Below, piece after piece: positions 30,508 to 42,262 of a stretch of 64,000 nucleotides of DNA. Made by a program: the position numbers and the translations under genes. Numbering within the stretch: position 1 is the stretch's first letter; each line of letters starts with the position of its first letter. The DNA is from Geosiphon pyriformis (lineage: Eukaryota > Glomeromycota > Glomeromycetes > Archaeosporales > Geosiphonaceae): positions 325,322-389,321 of the forward strand of contig JAAOMT010000283.1 of the NCBI GenBank assembly GCA_016748015.1, in the 5' to 3' direction. The notes beneath the pieces were generated by a model that was not told the origin of the DNA, ran no database searches, and worked only from the letters and a program-made list of their open reading frames with translations.

Positions 30508-31080
30508 TTACTGGATGGTAAGTCTAGATAGAGCATCAGCATTTTGATGATTTGCTTCCTTGTAGTGTTGAATATCATAGTCGAATTCATCCAAGTGGAG
30601 TATCCAGCAAGTTATTCTTTTGTGTTCCAGCTTCTTTTTCTTGCACAGCCAAACCAAGGTTTGATGATCTGTTATCACTAAGAATTTTGCACCAAGAAGA
30701 TATTGATCCCAGTAGTTAGTAGCCAAAACTACTGCTAGACATTTTTGTTCAGTAACTGAATAGTTCTTTTCTGCTGGTGTGAGGGATTTACTGGCATATG
30801 CTATGGCATGTTCTCTGCCATTTTCATCTTTCTGTGAAAGGACAGCACCAAGTCTATAACCAGATGCATCAGTGTGGAGGATAAAAGGTTGGTCCAGATC
30901 AGGTTGTTTGAGAATTGGTTCAGTAACAAGTTTTTTCTTCAAAAATTCAAAAGCTTTTTGTTGATAAGTGCCCCAGTGATAATTGACATTTTTTTTGAGT
31001 AGTTGATTGCAATTTTGGAGAAATTCTTGATAAATTTGCAATAGTAAGAGGCCAATGTTTTGAACTTTTTCAACTTTAGC
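30508..31080 (-). pseudogene. G5 RT tail and RNase H
   Basis: The open frame 30508-31260 joins RT to RNase H after a 70-bp-scale deletion near 31060 (VEKVQNIG runs straight into LLLLQIYQEF). RNase H keeps LHTDASGYRLG, TEQKCLAVV (Glu to Lys at the catalytic position), TDHQTLVWL and NHQNADALSR. Stops are absent, but the catalytic Glu change and the deletion argue against function. Confidence 0.85.
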
Positions 31081-31508
31081 TGGGTCAGGAAAAATTCTAT
31101 CTTTTGTAACAAGATGACCAAAAAATTGGGTGGATTGGCATCCAAAGAAAGATTTGATTGGGTTAATCTTAAGGCTAGCATTTCTGAGCAGGTCAAAAAC
31201 CTTCTGTAAATGTTCAAGATGTTCATTCCAAATTTTTGAATATACTATTATGTCATCCAATTAAACCAGAACAAAGTTTTTTTTTACTGATTCAAACACT
31301 TTATCCATTAGGCATTGAAAGATGGGAGGAGCATTGGTAAGACCAAAAGGCATGACTGTGAATTCATAAGTGCCATACTTGGTGATAAAGGCAGTTTTCT
31401 TTCTGCTTTCTGGATCTATTTCTACTTGCCAGAATCCAGCAGTTAAATCAATGGTTAAGAAGAAAGCAGCACCATTGAATTTATCTAGCATTGCATTAAT
31501 TTTGGGGA
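31081..31508 (-). pseudogene. G5 reverse transcriptase core
   Basis: 31261-31518 reads MYPLPKINAMLDKFNGAAFF, then TIDLTAGFWQVEI (first catalytic Asp) and MPFGLTNAPPIFQ. The active-site Tyr codon is TAA (V-stop-LDDIIVYS at 31261), so the YLDD motif is cut. Upstream coding continues beyond L5 at 33962. Confidence 0.87.
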
Positions 31509-31524
31509 GTGGATACATGTCTCT

Positions 31525-31881
31525 TTTTTTTTTTTTTTTGTTAACGTGTAGTCACGCCGGTTGTTTATTAGTTATTTTACAGTAATGTGGCAGTTTCATA
31601 AAGCCAGTTCACCCAATAATACATATTACAAGATGTGGCTAACCACAAGCAGAAAGCCCTAATTACACACTAGTACTACTTTTGCTACTTAATGTATTAA
31701 ACATATCTAATTCATACATCTTACCCATAATGCATACAAGTTCATGACTACTCTTAACAAAACTGCTCATCCACTTAACAGTCTGATCTGGATTGGACTT
31801 GATATTAGAGGATTGAACCTCCCATAACTCTATTATTGCATCAAATGTATCATCATAGACTGAAAAATCTTTAGCATCACT

Positions 31882-31916
<35 letters not shown>

Positions 31917-33945
31917 TGTCTTCATTATCAGATATGTTATAGTGTACCTTCCCACTCCTCAACTTGAAGGCCCCCACTTCCTTTTGCAGTACTGAAGCCA
32001 CAGCATGAACAGCTTTAATTTGGTTTCCCAATCCAATCATACTTTCCCTTATTGCCTCTGCCATAACTGGTGGAGTAGACAATAACATAGTAACCAATGC
32101 AACTAAAAAACCCACAGGCTCAATTATAGATTTGATCAACAAAGACAGTTCACTAAGTTGGGTTTCCAGAGAAGCCAATCTAGCATTAACAGCAACATCT
32201 GAACCAGAGGAGGCAACCAGCAACAGCAGCACCACAACTTTGGGGGAAATACTGAAAGCCAGACCTGTATCAGCAGCAGCAGCAACAGGAGGAACCACAG
32301 AAGTGGCAGCTTTGGCATAGGATTTAGCTCCAATGAGGGATAACTTGAAAATAATGGGACCACCAGCATAATTAGAAGAGAGTTTGGGAGAGAAAGGTGG
32401 CAACACCTTGCAGTCCACAGCCAAATAATCTAAACTTTAACATCTATAGCAGCGACAACATCCAGAAGTTTCCCACCAGATGCGGCAGCCACGTAAGGTA
32501 CTGGTTTTTGAAACAGCAGCATTCAAAGATTCCAAAGAGCCAAAGGTCATCACTGCAAAGCGTTAACATTGATAGGAATCAGGGGAGCAGGGAATGAAAC
32601 ATGTACAGCCACCAACTTGAGAGACCAGATCACTTATTTCAAATGCAGTGCAGCCAAATGGAAAGCATCTCTTGAGGAGATAACCTCCTTTTGGTTGGCA
32701 ATGGGAAAAATCCTAACACTATCTTTTCTGACCAACACAGACCAGTTAGAGAGAGCAGCAGCAGCAGAAAAAATGTCCTTAAAGTTAACCACAGCATATT
32801 GCCATAAGCCAGCAGGCTTCAACTTAACAGAAGTGACAACACCAAAAATGCCAAGAGCAGATTTGATGTTATCAGAAGAGGCACCCAAGGGTACATCATG
32901 CAGTACAACTGACAAAAAAGGGGAAGAAACAGAGGCCACTTCTGAAGACCATGCAATCTTAAGAGTGGTCAAAAAAACCTCATCACCAATGGCCACTTTG
33001 GTAGCACCATTTAGACACTCCTGAGATGCAAATTCTACACAGAACAACTTGACAGCATCTTATGAAACAGATTTAAGCCCAATACAACCAGACAGCAACT
33101 GAAACAAAGAACTGAGCAAAGCCATCTTGATCTTAAACGTAGCACCAGGTACAAGATTGGAGGCCACCCAATCAGAGAACCTTTGACGTCCACTCACATT
33201 CACCCAAGCACCAGCATCAGATGCACCAGAAACTGGGGGGGAAACAGTTGATTCCATTTCCATCTGATCAACCCAATCTTTAAGATCATCTGAATTGATG
33301 GACTGTTTTGCTACTGGGATTGGTGATGATCTGCCAGAGAGTACCACATCAGGCAACACGGCCAGTGATTGATCTTGGCCCATCTTGGAAGATGTGCTGC
33401 TGCTGTTGCCATCCATATCAGGAATAGGGCTGGCTGCTGCTGTGGAGATCTTACCAAAGATCTCATCTGGAACCACAAAGGGGTTTGGTGTGACCATAGC
33501 AGTTGTGACTGTCTGCTGCTGTTTTTTGGGATTTTTTGCTTTTGCAGCCATTTGTGAAGCAGTAGTAGTAAAAGTAGTAGTGGGAGTAGTGAGAGCAGAA
33601 AAGACCAACTTGTTGACTGGTCTGTTATTAAAAATCTTTGGGCTCTTTGAAGTGGTAGAGACAACACTAGGACTAACCTGAGTGTGCTTTTTTGAAGGGA
33701 CTTTGACTGGAAAAGAACTTTCAGCCAAAGGAGAAAAAAATGAACCAGAAGCTGCCTTTAGCAGCTTATTACTATTATTTTTAAAGAAAATGTTGCCAGA
33801 ACGTTTTGTCTAGCTGCTTCAATAACAGAGAGACCCTCTCGCATTGAAACTTTATTAGTTACTATAGGAAAAGTAACATTTGCAACTTTTTTACTCTTAG
33901 CTCTATTCATGGTCATGAAATTTAGGAGAGAAAGAGTTTTTTTTT
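31525..33945 (-). mobile_element. L5: ORF1-only poly(A) retroelement in G5 RT
   Basis: A perfect 16-bp duplication GTGGATACATGTCTCT at 31509-31524 and 33946-33961. Poly(T) of about 16 and GTTAAC mark the 3' end at left; the 5' end at right has a 9-A tract before CTCTTTCTCTCC. It interrupts the RT motif RDMYPLPK. The insertion point is the same as for L3 in G2. Confidence 0.94.
31663..33916 (-). pseudogene. L5 ORF1-like protein, long C-terminal form, broken
   Basis: ATG at 33916. Breaks: a one-base deletion in the A-run near 33780, TAA near 33060 (the CGA/CAA codon discussed in the findings), a short deletion near 32664 removing the start of the second RRM-like domain, and TAA in the knuckle near 32440. 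Open pieces: 33060-33728, 32634-33047 and 31663-32424. As in L4, TGG extends the C-terminus (WEVQSSNIKSNPDQTVKW to STSV). The Asp run is one of the longest (31881-31914). Confidence 0.86.
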
Positions 33946-33961
33946 GTGGATACATGTCTCT

Positions 33962-34760
33962 TATAGTGATGGCATTTAATTGGTGGTAGTCAACACAGAA
34001 GCATAAGGTTCCATCATACTTGGATACCACTACAACTGGAAAAGCCCATTCACTTTTGGTTTTTTGTATGAATCCAAGATCTTTCATCTGGTTTATCTCT
34101 TTCTTGATAAACTCATCATTGCATCGATTGGATTGATAAGGCTTCAAATAGATAGAGTGAGTTTCTTTGGTGGTGATGGTGTGTTGTATCACATGGGTTT
34201 GTCCAGGGGCATCACCTTTTTTTGAGATAACTGGGCTATTTCTAGCCAACAGATTTTCAATATCCACTTTTCTTTCTTCAGGGGAAGGTTTTTTTTGTTT
34301 TACAACTAGTGATTGGATTTTAGGTGGTTTATTCTCAAAAGACTTTTGTACTTCTTTAAGTTCTTCTCAAGGTATCAAGCTAATTGGTTCCCAATCTTTG
34401 TAGTAGATTAAGCAGGATTTGTATTCATTACTTGGTAAATACAAAGATTTATTACACCAGCACCATGCACAAAGACCATGCCACCAATAACTGTATTTTG
34501 CTTTCTTGCTAGGTTTTCTGTCAAAGGTTCTTCTGAGGATATTATAGTAGGGCCAGCAGATCAGCTTGTCATTTACCATAATTCTTTCTTTGTCAGCTTT
34601 AATATTGTCCAGTGGCTTGCCATTGCTGGTGAAGATGGTATAAGCGAGTTCAGCAGTTTCTTCTAGTTTTTCTTGATCTTCTTCATCATCGCTCTCATCA
34701 TTATCTGATTCATCTGATTGTTCTTCTTCTTGGTTCTGCTTGGGTACTGGAGGGGTTGTT
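33962..34760 (-). pseudogene. G5 pol linker and RT N-terminus
   Basis: Continuation of G5 upstream of L5: RT finger sequence (FIKKEINQMKDLGFIQ, KSEWAFPVVVVSKYDGTLCF, VDYHQLNAITIRDMY), then NSPVISKKGDAPGQTHVIQH and the Cys/Trp-rich stretch MVNDKLICWPYYNILRR, YWWHGLCAWCW. It is conserved among G1, G5, G6 and G8. I do not recognise a domain in the linker. Stops occur near 34360 and 34580. Confidence 0.8.
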
Positions 34761-35489
34761 CAATATTGGCATTTAACCACAATGGGCTTTTCACCACATC
34801 TGATGGTTAACTCACAAAGTTCATAGTCAAGTAGTGCTTTGGCTTTCTTAAGCCATTCATTACCAACAATGATGGTGTACTCTTTTGCTTTAGATACTTC
34901 CATATCTGTTTCAATGCTGATATCATTGATGCAAACAGGAATAGCTTTGGCTATGCCCAGGCCTTTCTTTTTGTTACCATGTACATTAGTCATTGGTCTT
35001 GTGGAAGGCTCATCAATCTTTCTGCCAATTGCTTCAAAAAAATGTTTGGCAATTACACTAACAGATGATTCACTGTTTAAGATCAGATCAATGAAGTAGC
35101 CAGCCACTTGGGCTTTACAAATCAGAGGGGTGACATTGCTGTTATCAACAAGTCCAGCTTGGCGAGGGCATTTGTTGGTCTTTGGTGTCTTTTTCTTTGG
35201 TATTAATGATTTGTGAAAATTTTTTCTGAATTGTGGATGGGTCATCAGTTGGCCAAATGTAATGTGTGCTGGGGGTTTCCATGAAATCTTTAACAACAGA
35301 ATAGAGTCCAGATTTTTGTACAATTTTTGGGGGTTCTAACTTTGGAGGATTTTTAAAAACCTTAGCCTTTGGTGGCTCATTGTTATCAGCAGATGATTTG
35401 GATGCTTTGTTTGGGTCTAAGACGAAATCAACCTTGGCTTTCTTCTTCTTTCTGGTTGATTCAGAAGTGTTGATTGCTAGTTTATTCAT
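34760..35489 (-). pseudogene. G5 aspartic protease
   Basis: 34760-35323 covers the protease: LICKAQVAGYFIDLILNS, then SSVSVIAKHFFEAIG, and IIVGNEWLKKAKALLDYE. The active-site triad DSG reads NSE (GAT to AAT and GGA to GAA), so it is dead. The leader NKASKSSADNNEPPKAKVFK lies at 35145-35489 in a second frame. G8 carries the same two substitutions. Confidence 0.86.
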
Positions 35490-35575
35490 ATCATGATCAT
35501 CATCAGTTAGATTAAAAGCATAAAAGAGGTTTTTTTCTGGTTGGCTTGCACTCTCACCTTTTGGAGATGTGCCTA

Positions 35576-37093
35576 CTAGTTTAAAGGCTGATAAACAGTG
35601 GCTTCAACTAGGGAATCCTCTCCAAAGAAATTGATGTTGGCATGATTGGTTCTTTGGTTGGGAACATTATTGTTAATGGTTCTGTTGTTTTGATTGTCAT
35701 TGTTTCTAGGAGCTGGAGGGGACAATGGAAAATTGTTGCAGTCTCTTGAAAAGTGTCCAATTAGTCCACAATGGTAGCACACAGGTGGGCCACGGTTTTG
35801 CTGTTTTTAATATATTGGTTGTTAGGGCTGATTGAAATGGGGTTCAAATTTGGGTCTTTGGGATTGTTGATTCTTTCTAACTGCTTGGGTCAATGGTTCT
35901 AATAGCCAGGCAAGATTAACTGTAAGTCTATCTATTAACTGTTCATTTGAGTCTTGAGTTTGGGCAGTAATCGAGGTAGCAGCCATTTGGGGAGCAGAAG
36001 CCATAACAGGAACAGGAGCAAAAACTGGAAATGTGGATCTTAGATGCATCTTTTAATTGTCTTCTATTTTCTGAGCAAGTTCAATGGCCATGTCCATTGT
36101 GGGATTATCTTTCAAGGCCAGAAGGGGCCAAAGAGCATATGATAAATCAGTTCTCAGTCCTTTTGTAAAGGAATGTATTTTCTGCTCTTCTGTCCAATTT
36201 CTTCCAGAGTCTACCCATTTAATAAGTTTTCTTATTGCTTTGGCATATTCTGTCACAACCTCATCAGAGTCTTGAGTTCTTCTTTCTAATTCCATATGCC
36301 ATTTTGAGATTAAGATGGGAGTTCTAAATTTAGTTTCAAACTGGGTAATAAAAGAGGTGTTGTCTTCTCCAGCATTTGTCAGTGCCCATTTAATGATTCT
36401 TTGCTGAGCATTAGCATTGGTTTCTTGTGAGAACCAAGTAGCAGGAGAGCCTTGGATGTAGCCACCAATGATTTGGAATTTGTATTCATTATCATATTGG
36501 TTTGCTGTAGCAGCTTTTTCAAAATTATCCAACCATTCAATTGGATCTTGGGCATCACTTCTGAATAATAGTAATGGGGTGTTGTTTCTTTGCCCTAAAG
36601 CAGTCTGTATACCTTGGAGGGCAATCAGAATGTTTTGTTGCAGAGGGTCTTGAGCCATTGGTTCAGGTGTAACTGTTTGTGTGAAGTGTTCTGATTCACT
36701 TGAAAAGAGATCAAAAACAGGAGCAGTTTGATAGCTTTCTTCTTCTGTTTCAAGAGAAGTTTCTGTTGATTAATGAGCAGCAATCCAAATGTGGATTTGA
36801 TGATTCAGATATTCGAGATCAGGGGGCTGTTGTTTAAAGGTTTTAGAATATAAGAGCTGATTAATACTGTTGTTTCTTTCTTCAAAGTTGTTTTCAAAAT
36901 AAGCTTGGTCAAAATAATAGATTGTATAAGTTGTGTAGGTTTTAGCTGAATGCTTGTTCAGGAACCAGTTCTAAAAGTCTTGGAATTGTCTGCTGGATTG
37001 TTCTTCAATGAGTTCAATAAAGTCTAGATCATTTTTGTTGTGTGCTTTAAAGTGTTCTTTTAATTGTTGTGGCAGGTATGAATAATCACCCAT
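35576..37093 (-). pseudogene. G5 gag with zinc knuckle
   Basis: Start MGDYSYLPQQ at 37093. N-terminal acidic/aromatic region with a stop near 36974 (TGG to TAG), HIWIAAH then TAA near 36772, capsid piece 36053-36658, TAA near 36053 (shared with G1 and G8), then MHLRSTFPVF and the nucleocapsid knuckle MCYHCGLIGHFSRDCN near 35740-35782. It gives the clearest full gag layout in the window: about 500 residues if unbroken. Confidence 0.86.
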
Positions 37094-37122
37094 ACAAATA
37101 GAAAACAAAGTGAATTTTGACA

Positions 37123-37140
37123 ACCTCATAGAGAGCACCA
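37123..37140 (-). promoter_or_regulatory. Putative primer-binding site of G5
   Basis: TGGTGCTCTCTATGAGGT in minus sense, six nt after the LTR end. It differs from the G4 site by two transitions. Confidence 0.55.
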
Positions 37141-37146
37141 CTTTTA

Positions 37147-37777
37147 TGTTACGGGTTGGAGTAATAAGCTAATGGATAACAAGAGAGAACAGGATTGTAG
37201 GGTAATGAAAATAATCAAAGAGAATTAAACTTCAAAGAGCAAATTCAATAAGTATAAATTCAATGTGTGAGATCAGTCTTATAAAATATCTCAGTTGCTA
37301 TATTTTTCAAAGATAACCAGAAAATCTGAAGGTAGAGGGATAGTCCATACTGTCAACAAATAATCACACTTGGTATAATTCTATGCCTCACGTCAGTGCT
37401 CTTAGAATTCAATATCAAGTATCAGATGTGCTCTTCAGTCACATTTTATTTAATAATCTTCAAATTTTGCAATTACACAGTTCAGGAAAAGGGTAAGAAA
37501 TAACCAACAAGTAATCTTTTATCTTTAAGATGTTCAGATACTTGAAAGTAGGAAAAGGGAAATTAGTGATAAAAGAGAGATTAAGATGAAAGTTGTTATT
37601 TTATTTATTTTATTTCTTTGATTTCTTTATGTTTTTCTACAGTTAAGAGATTCATTGCTTATATAGCTATCAAAAGTGGTCAATGATCATTTACTAAAAA
37701 TAGAGTGGCTAATTTATATGACATCAGTGGCTAATACATGTGATAATTAATAAGAAGTATAAGTTTCAACCGTAACA
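37147..37777 (-). repeat. 5' LTR of G5
   Basis: 631 bp from TGTTACGGGTTGGAG to CCGTAACA. One 12-bp unit only (37679-37690) and a TATA box near 37660 (minus strand). Like the 3' LTR it belongs to the short U3 subtype. It abuts L6 coding sequence directly. Confidence 0.9.
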
Positions 37778-38994
37778 ATAGGAAGGATCCTAACACTATC
37801 TTTTCTGACCAATACAGACCAGTTAGAGAGAGCAGCAGCAGCAAAAGAAATGTCCTTAAATTTAACCACAGCATATTGCCATAAACCAGCAGGCTTTAAT
37901 TTAACAAAAGTGACAACACCAAAAATGCCAAGAGCAGTTTTGATGTCATCAGAAAAGGTACTTAAAAGTACATTACACAATGCAACTGACAAGGAAGAGG
38001 AAGACACAGAGACCACACCAGAAGACTGTGCAATCTTAAGAGTGATCTAAAAAACTTCATCACTGATGGCCACTTTGGTGGCACTATTTAGACTCTTCTG
38101 AGATGCGAATTCCACACAGAACAACTTTACAGCATCTTGTGAAACTGTCTTTAGCCCAATACAACCAGGCAGCAACTGAAACAAAGAACCAAGCAGGGAC
38201 ATTTTGATCTTAAACATAGCACCAGATACAAGATTGGAGGCCACCCAACCAGAGAACTTTTGACGTCCATTCACATTCACCCAAGCACTAGCATCAGATG
38301 CACCAGAAACTGGGGGGGAAACAGTTGATTCCATTTCCATCTGATCAGCACAATCTTTGAAATCATCTGGATTGATGGACTGTTTTGCTTCTGGGATTGG
38401 CAATGATCTGCTGGAGAGTACCACATCAGGCAACACAACTAGTGGTTAATCTTGGCTTATCTTGGGAGATGTGCCACTGCTGTTGCCATCCATATCAGGA
38501 ATAGGGCTGGCTGCTGTTGTGGAGATCTTACTGAAGATCTCATTTGGAACCACAAAGAGGTTTGGTGTGACCATAGCAGTTGTGACTGCCTGCTGCTGTT
38601 TTTTGGAATTTTTTGCTTTTGCAGCCATTTGTGAAGCAGTAATAGTAATAGTAGTAGTGGAAGTGATAAGAGTAGAAAAAACCAACTTGTTGACTGGTCT
38701 GTTATTAAAAATTTTTGGGCTTTTTGAAATAGTGAAAACAACACTGGGACTAACCCAAGTGTGTTTTTTTGAAGGAACTTTGACTGGAGAAGAACTTCCA
38801 GCCAAAGATAAAAAAAATGAACCAAAAGCTGCTAAAGACAGCTTATTACTAGTATTTTTTAAAGGAAATGTTGCCAGAACGTTTTGTCTAGCTGCTTTAA
38901 TAACAAAGAGACCCTTTTATGTTGAAACTTTATTAGTTACTATAGGAAAAGCAACATTTACAACTTTTTTACTCTTAGCTCTATTTGTGGTCAT
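37778..38994 (-). pseudogene. L6 ORF1-like protein, N-terminal half
   Basis: ATG at 38994 (MTTNRAKSKK). Pieces 38446-38805, 38047-38436 and 37778-38016 cover the Thr/Lys-rich region and the first RRM-like domain up to NWSVLVRKDSVRIL. Stops include a TGG/CAA-type change near 38446 and TAG near 38048. No knuckle remains. Confidence 0.82.
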
Positions 38995-39028
38995 GAAATT
39001 TAGGAGAAAAAAAAGTTTTTTTTTTTTA
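37778..39028 (-). mobile_element. L6: 3'-truncated L copy between G5 and C2
   Basis: Minus orientation. The 5' end lies at right (GGAGAAAAAAAAG then T-run near 39020), but the 3' half, poly(A) and tail are missing. It stops in the first RRM-like domain, exactly at the G5 LTR. Reverse transcription starts at the 3' end and normally truncates 5' ends, so loss of the 3' half must come from a later event. Confidence 0.88.
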
Positions 39029-41255
39029 TAGCTCTCCTGTTTCACTTTTTTATTATCTTCTTCTTTCTTTTTCTCTGATATGTAACTTGGTGATTGATTC
39101 ATTATTCTGTTTTCATTTTTTTTTTCTACTGTTACTCCAAGTTTTAAAGCCACAGCATTCAGTAGTTTAGCCATTTCATTCATCTGTTGTCTCAATTCAT
39201 CAATTTCAACCCTTCATGGCTGGTCTGCCCTTTTTTTTGTTGGCCCTCTTTGTTGTTTACTTGTGAGCCTGTTTTTTGAGATCCACTTGGATTTACATTA
39301 TTCCTACTACTATATGGGTTTAGTACCACCATTTTAGCATATGACTTTCCTCCAAAGGTCTTGATGAGTTCTTCTGGTACATTTTTTTTAACATACAATT
39401 TGGCCAATCATATGTTGTTGGTAATCTTTCTTGGTATTTCCCTCCTTTTTCTTAAGTAGAGTAGGGCACTTTGAGACCAAGTGTCTTATCTGATAACAAA
39501 AATGACATTTTTTAATATCAGTAGGCACTTAGTGAACCAAAGTGTTTCCAATTACCAAGAGTTTATCAGTAGCATTGTAATGACTGGTTTTGCTATTAAA
39601 CCCTATGTAAGCACAGCCCGTTCTGGTGTAATTTCTGCTAGTCCTTGGAATAAAGCAGGATTGGGCTTTGATTTAATCCAAAGTGGTACTCAGATAGTGG
39701 GCAGCACAGTTTTGTGGTAGGCCAACAAGCTTAGCTTCTCAGGTTTTTCTCTGTTCAATGATCTTTTGGGTACCTATCATTGGATAAATTCTAACTGCAT
39801 CTTTCCTGATCAGGGTTGACCATTGGTTTACAGCTCTAGTTGCCTTCTTTTGGTTGTTGAATTCAACTACTGCTAACTGCTATTTTCCAGTCACTTTAAT
39901 TTTGACTTTTTTAACCTCTCCAAATTCTTTCATGGCAGCTTCAACTTCTCTGTCAGAAATACCCAAAGGAATATCTTTAACTAGAACTTTTTTTTGACCA
40001 GCCATTTGGTTGGCAATACCATCAGTTGCCATTAAAAATGACTCAATTTTCACATCTGTTAGGATTTTCCTAGCTTGATTCCTTCCAGTAATTTAGGAGA
40101 AATCTATTCAGATTTCTTGGTTTCTTATCATTACAGTTCCCAAAAGGTAACTAACATCCCCCAACAAATTGTAAATTCACCTTATCTTCTTTCCCATGTT
40201 TTTTTCTGGTATGTCCAGTATCTGCACAAACAGAACATGTCTTTTGGTGCCATAAACAACAGTTCTCTACTCTTCTTCTTGATTTGCTTCCTTAGCCATA
40301 GCATTTTTCTCCAATATTTTGCTACTTTTTTGGTTTGGGCTTGGGCTTGTTATTCTGCTTAAAAGACCCAATTCAGAGTCTTCCATGTCTTCTGCAATCC
40401 CTTTCAAATTGGCTATATCCTTGTTTGTTTCAAATAGATTGTCCATTTGCTCATCAAATTTCTCTACAGATTTTTCTTTGTTGATCTTGCCCAAAATCTC
40501 AGGATCGCATTTTCTTAGAGCAGCTTCAATCTGTGCTGTTCTCACAACTTCTTTATTAAGCAATTTGGATGGTCTATCCAATTTCTTTAGGGACTTTGAT
40601 GCTCTTTTTTCACCAGTTGAAGCTTCTATTTAAAACTTATTACTGTTTTCTTTTTTGTTGAACATTGGTCACAAGACAAAATTGTTGGTCTGGTCTGTTG
40701 TTTTATCAGTAAGTTCTTTTTCAATGACCTGATTAAATTTCTCTGTCATGCCTTTTACACTTATTTTTCCCAAATGTCTGTATTTTTTATTGGGTTTTTC
40801 TTCTAGTCTGTTGTCTATTAGTGGAAAGAAGTCAGCCATTCTTCATTGTAAAGCTGTTCTTTTTAATGTATTAGCAATTCTAAAGGGTGTATCATCTCCA
40901 CTACTTGTGTTTACACTTCTAATTGTTCCACTGCTATGTTTAAATCTGAATGGAAGTGTTATAGATCTCGTATTTTCAACCAGTATTTGGTTTAGTATGA
41001 TCGTGTTAATTCCCTTTTTTTCAGTATTGACAGTCTCTTCCACTTGGTTTTTATGCTTAGTGGTATCTTTACTAGTACTTCTGTTCATGACTATTGTCAC
41101 TTTGCTATTAGTATTATTGTCAGACACTTTGAAGTCTGTTATGATAATAAAGTGTACTTTTTAACTAAAGGTATCTTTTGGCAAAAAACTATTTTTCTAA
41201 ATTTAAGGCATAGTAAATTTTGTGATAGTAAACAAAGAAAGAAAAAAAGTTTTTT
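39029..41255 (-). mobile_element. C2: LINE-type ORF1 element
   Basis: Homologous to C1 over its length. The 5' end at right (near 41240-41255) has the family start AACTTTTTTTC. It extends about 200 bp further downstream than C1, into a Lys-rich region next to the L6 5' end, so L6 probably inserted into it. No RT or endonuclease coding is present. Confidence 0.75.
39030..41127 (-). pseudogene. C2 ORF1: RRM-like/CCHC protein
   Basis: Starts MSDNNTNSKV at 41127. Pieces: 40843-41127, 40267-40581 (DRPSKLLNKEVVRTAQIEAA), an RRM-like region near 39880-40020 (KKVLVKDIPLGIS-like), WSTLIRKDAVRIYP-like near 39800, and a knuckle CHFCYQIRHLVSKC near 39470-39510 with all four ligands. Then come 39192-39407 (LYVKKNVPEELIKTFGGKSY) and 39030-39195, a coiled-coil-like MRQQMNEMAKLLNAVALKLG with a Lys-rich tail. 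Many stops. It shows the C-terminal part missing from C1. Confidence 0.72.
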
Positions 41256-41270
41256 GCCCAAACTACTGCT

Positions 41271-41364
41271 TGATCTTTTTTTAAAAATAGAGTGGCTAAT
41301 TTATATAATATCAGTGGCTAATACATGTGATAATTAATAAAAAGTATAAGTTTCAGCCATAACA
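41271..41364 (-). repeat. LTR fragment (U3 edge)
   Basis: 94 bp matching the outer end of the G LTR (TAAAAATAGAGTGGCTAAT to CAGCCATAACA). It is joined on the right, exactly at the LTR terminus, to G7 integrase sequence, and on the left to a 15-bp match to G RNase H and then C2. It is either the remnant of an element inserted in G7 or G7's own 3' LTR after loss of ORF3. Confidence 0.75.
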
Positions 41365-42262
41365 CTAGTACCAAGTCACCAATACTTAAAGAAAGTGTTT
41401 TATAGGTTTTCTTTTTCTTAAGCTTTTCTTAGAACTGTTTTATTTTTTCAAAAGCAATTATTCATGCTTCTACCAAGGAGTCAAGAATGATACCAAGTCT
41501 TCTTTGCAAAATGTCTTTGTAATTTCTTATTGTGATTTCTTCAAAAGGTATTGTCTCAATATTAGTTTCTATTGGTAGTGTTGCCATGTGTTCATAAAGC
41601 AGATAAAAAGGTTTATAACTTGTTATGTTATGATTCACAGTTCTACAAGCAAACAAAACTGAAGGCAGTACTTTGTCTTATAAGTTTGTTTTTTCACTGG
41701 TTTTGGCTAGGGTTTTATATAGTGTTCTTTTAAAACATTCTACTAAGCCATTTGTTTGGAAATGATAAGAGAAGAAAAGTTTATAATGTATTCCCATTTT
41801 TTTACAAAGTTTTTCAACCAGTGTACTGAGAAAAGCAAATGATATCTTCATAAATAAAATTGGTTATTGAGACTGCTGTTTGGTCTGGAGTGGCTCTTGC
41901 TTCTACCTACTTTGTAAGATTGTTAATAGCTGTAATAATATATTTGTTGTTATCAGGAGTTATTGTTAAAGGTCCAACAACATCTATACCAATTCTGTTA
42001 AATAGTTGACCAATAGAGATTAGATGGATATTTTCTTTGTGATTGGGTTTGCCTTTTCTTTGGCAAATGTTACAGGTTTTGATATATTTAGCAATGTCCT
42101 TTTCCAAGATAGGCCAATAATAGTGAGCTAAGGTTTTCTGAATTGTTTTTGTTTTTTCAAAGTGTCCAGCTAACAGGTTAGTGTGCATGTTGTATATTAC
42201 AATTTCTCTTTCTTCAAATCTGATGACTCTTTGGGGGTGGTCAAGATCTTTTCTATTTCTTT
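41365..42262 (-). pseudogene. G7: integrase fragment of a Ty3-like element
   Basis: Minus strand. 41907-42188 holds the H2C2 module (MHTNLLAGHFE, TCNICQRKG) and GIDVVGPLTITPD. A deletion near 41837 removes LSDRG with the second core Asp. 41462-41656 reads FACRTVNHNITSYKPFYLLY, with TGA after SLVEA. It ends at the G8 LTR (42263). With G9 (RT, 55537-55953) it may be one element split by G8. Confidence 0.83.

Larger units (their letters stand above)
27852..37777 (-). mobile_element. G5: Ty3-like element with both LTRs, carrying L5
   Basis: Minus orientation: 5' LTR 37147-37777, gag, protease, pol (split by L5), ORF3 and 3' LTR 27852-28484. Without L5 it is about 7.5 kb, the best estimate of G length. 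The two LTRs share the short one-unit U3 subtype but differ at many sites. The flanks do not match: TTCAT in G6 at left and ATAGG in L6 at right. All main genes are broken. Confidence 0.88.

Noticed and set aside
31261-31508. V-stop-LDD in G5 RT as programmed readthrough
   Set aside because: Other copies have TAC at this codon and G5 has several other lesions, so a simple nonsense change is more likely.
41256-41270. 15-bp match to G RNase H next to C2
   Set aside because: Too short to call as a separate fragment; mentioned only as part of a scrambled junction.
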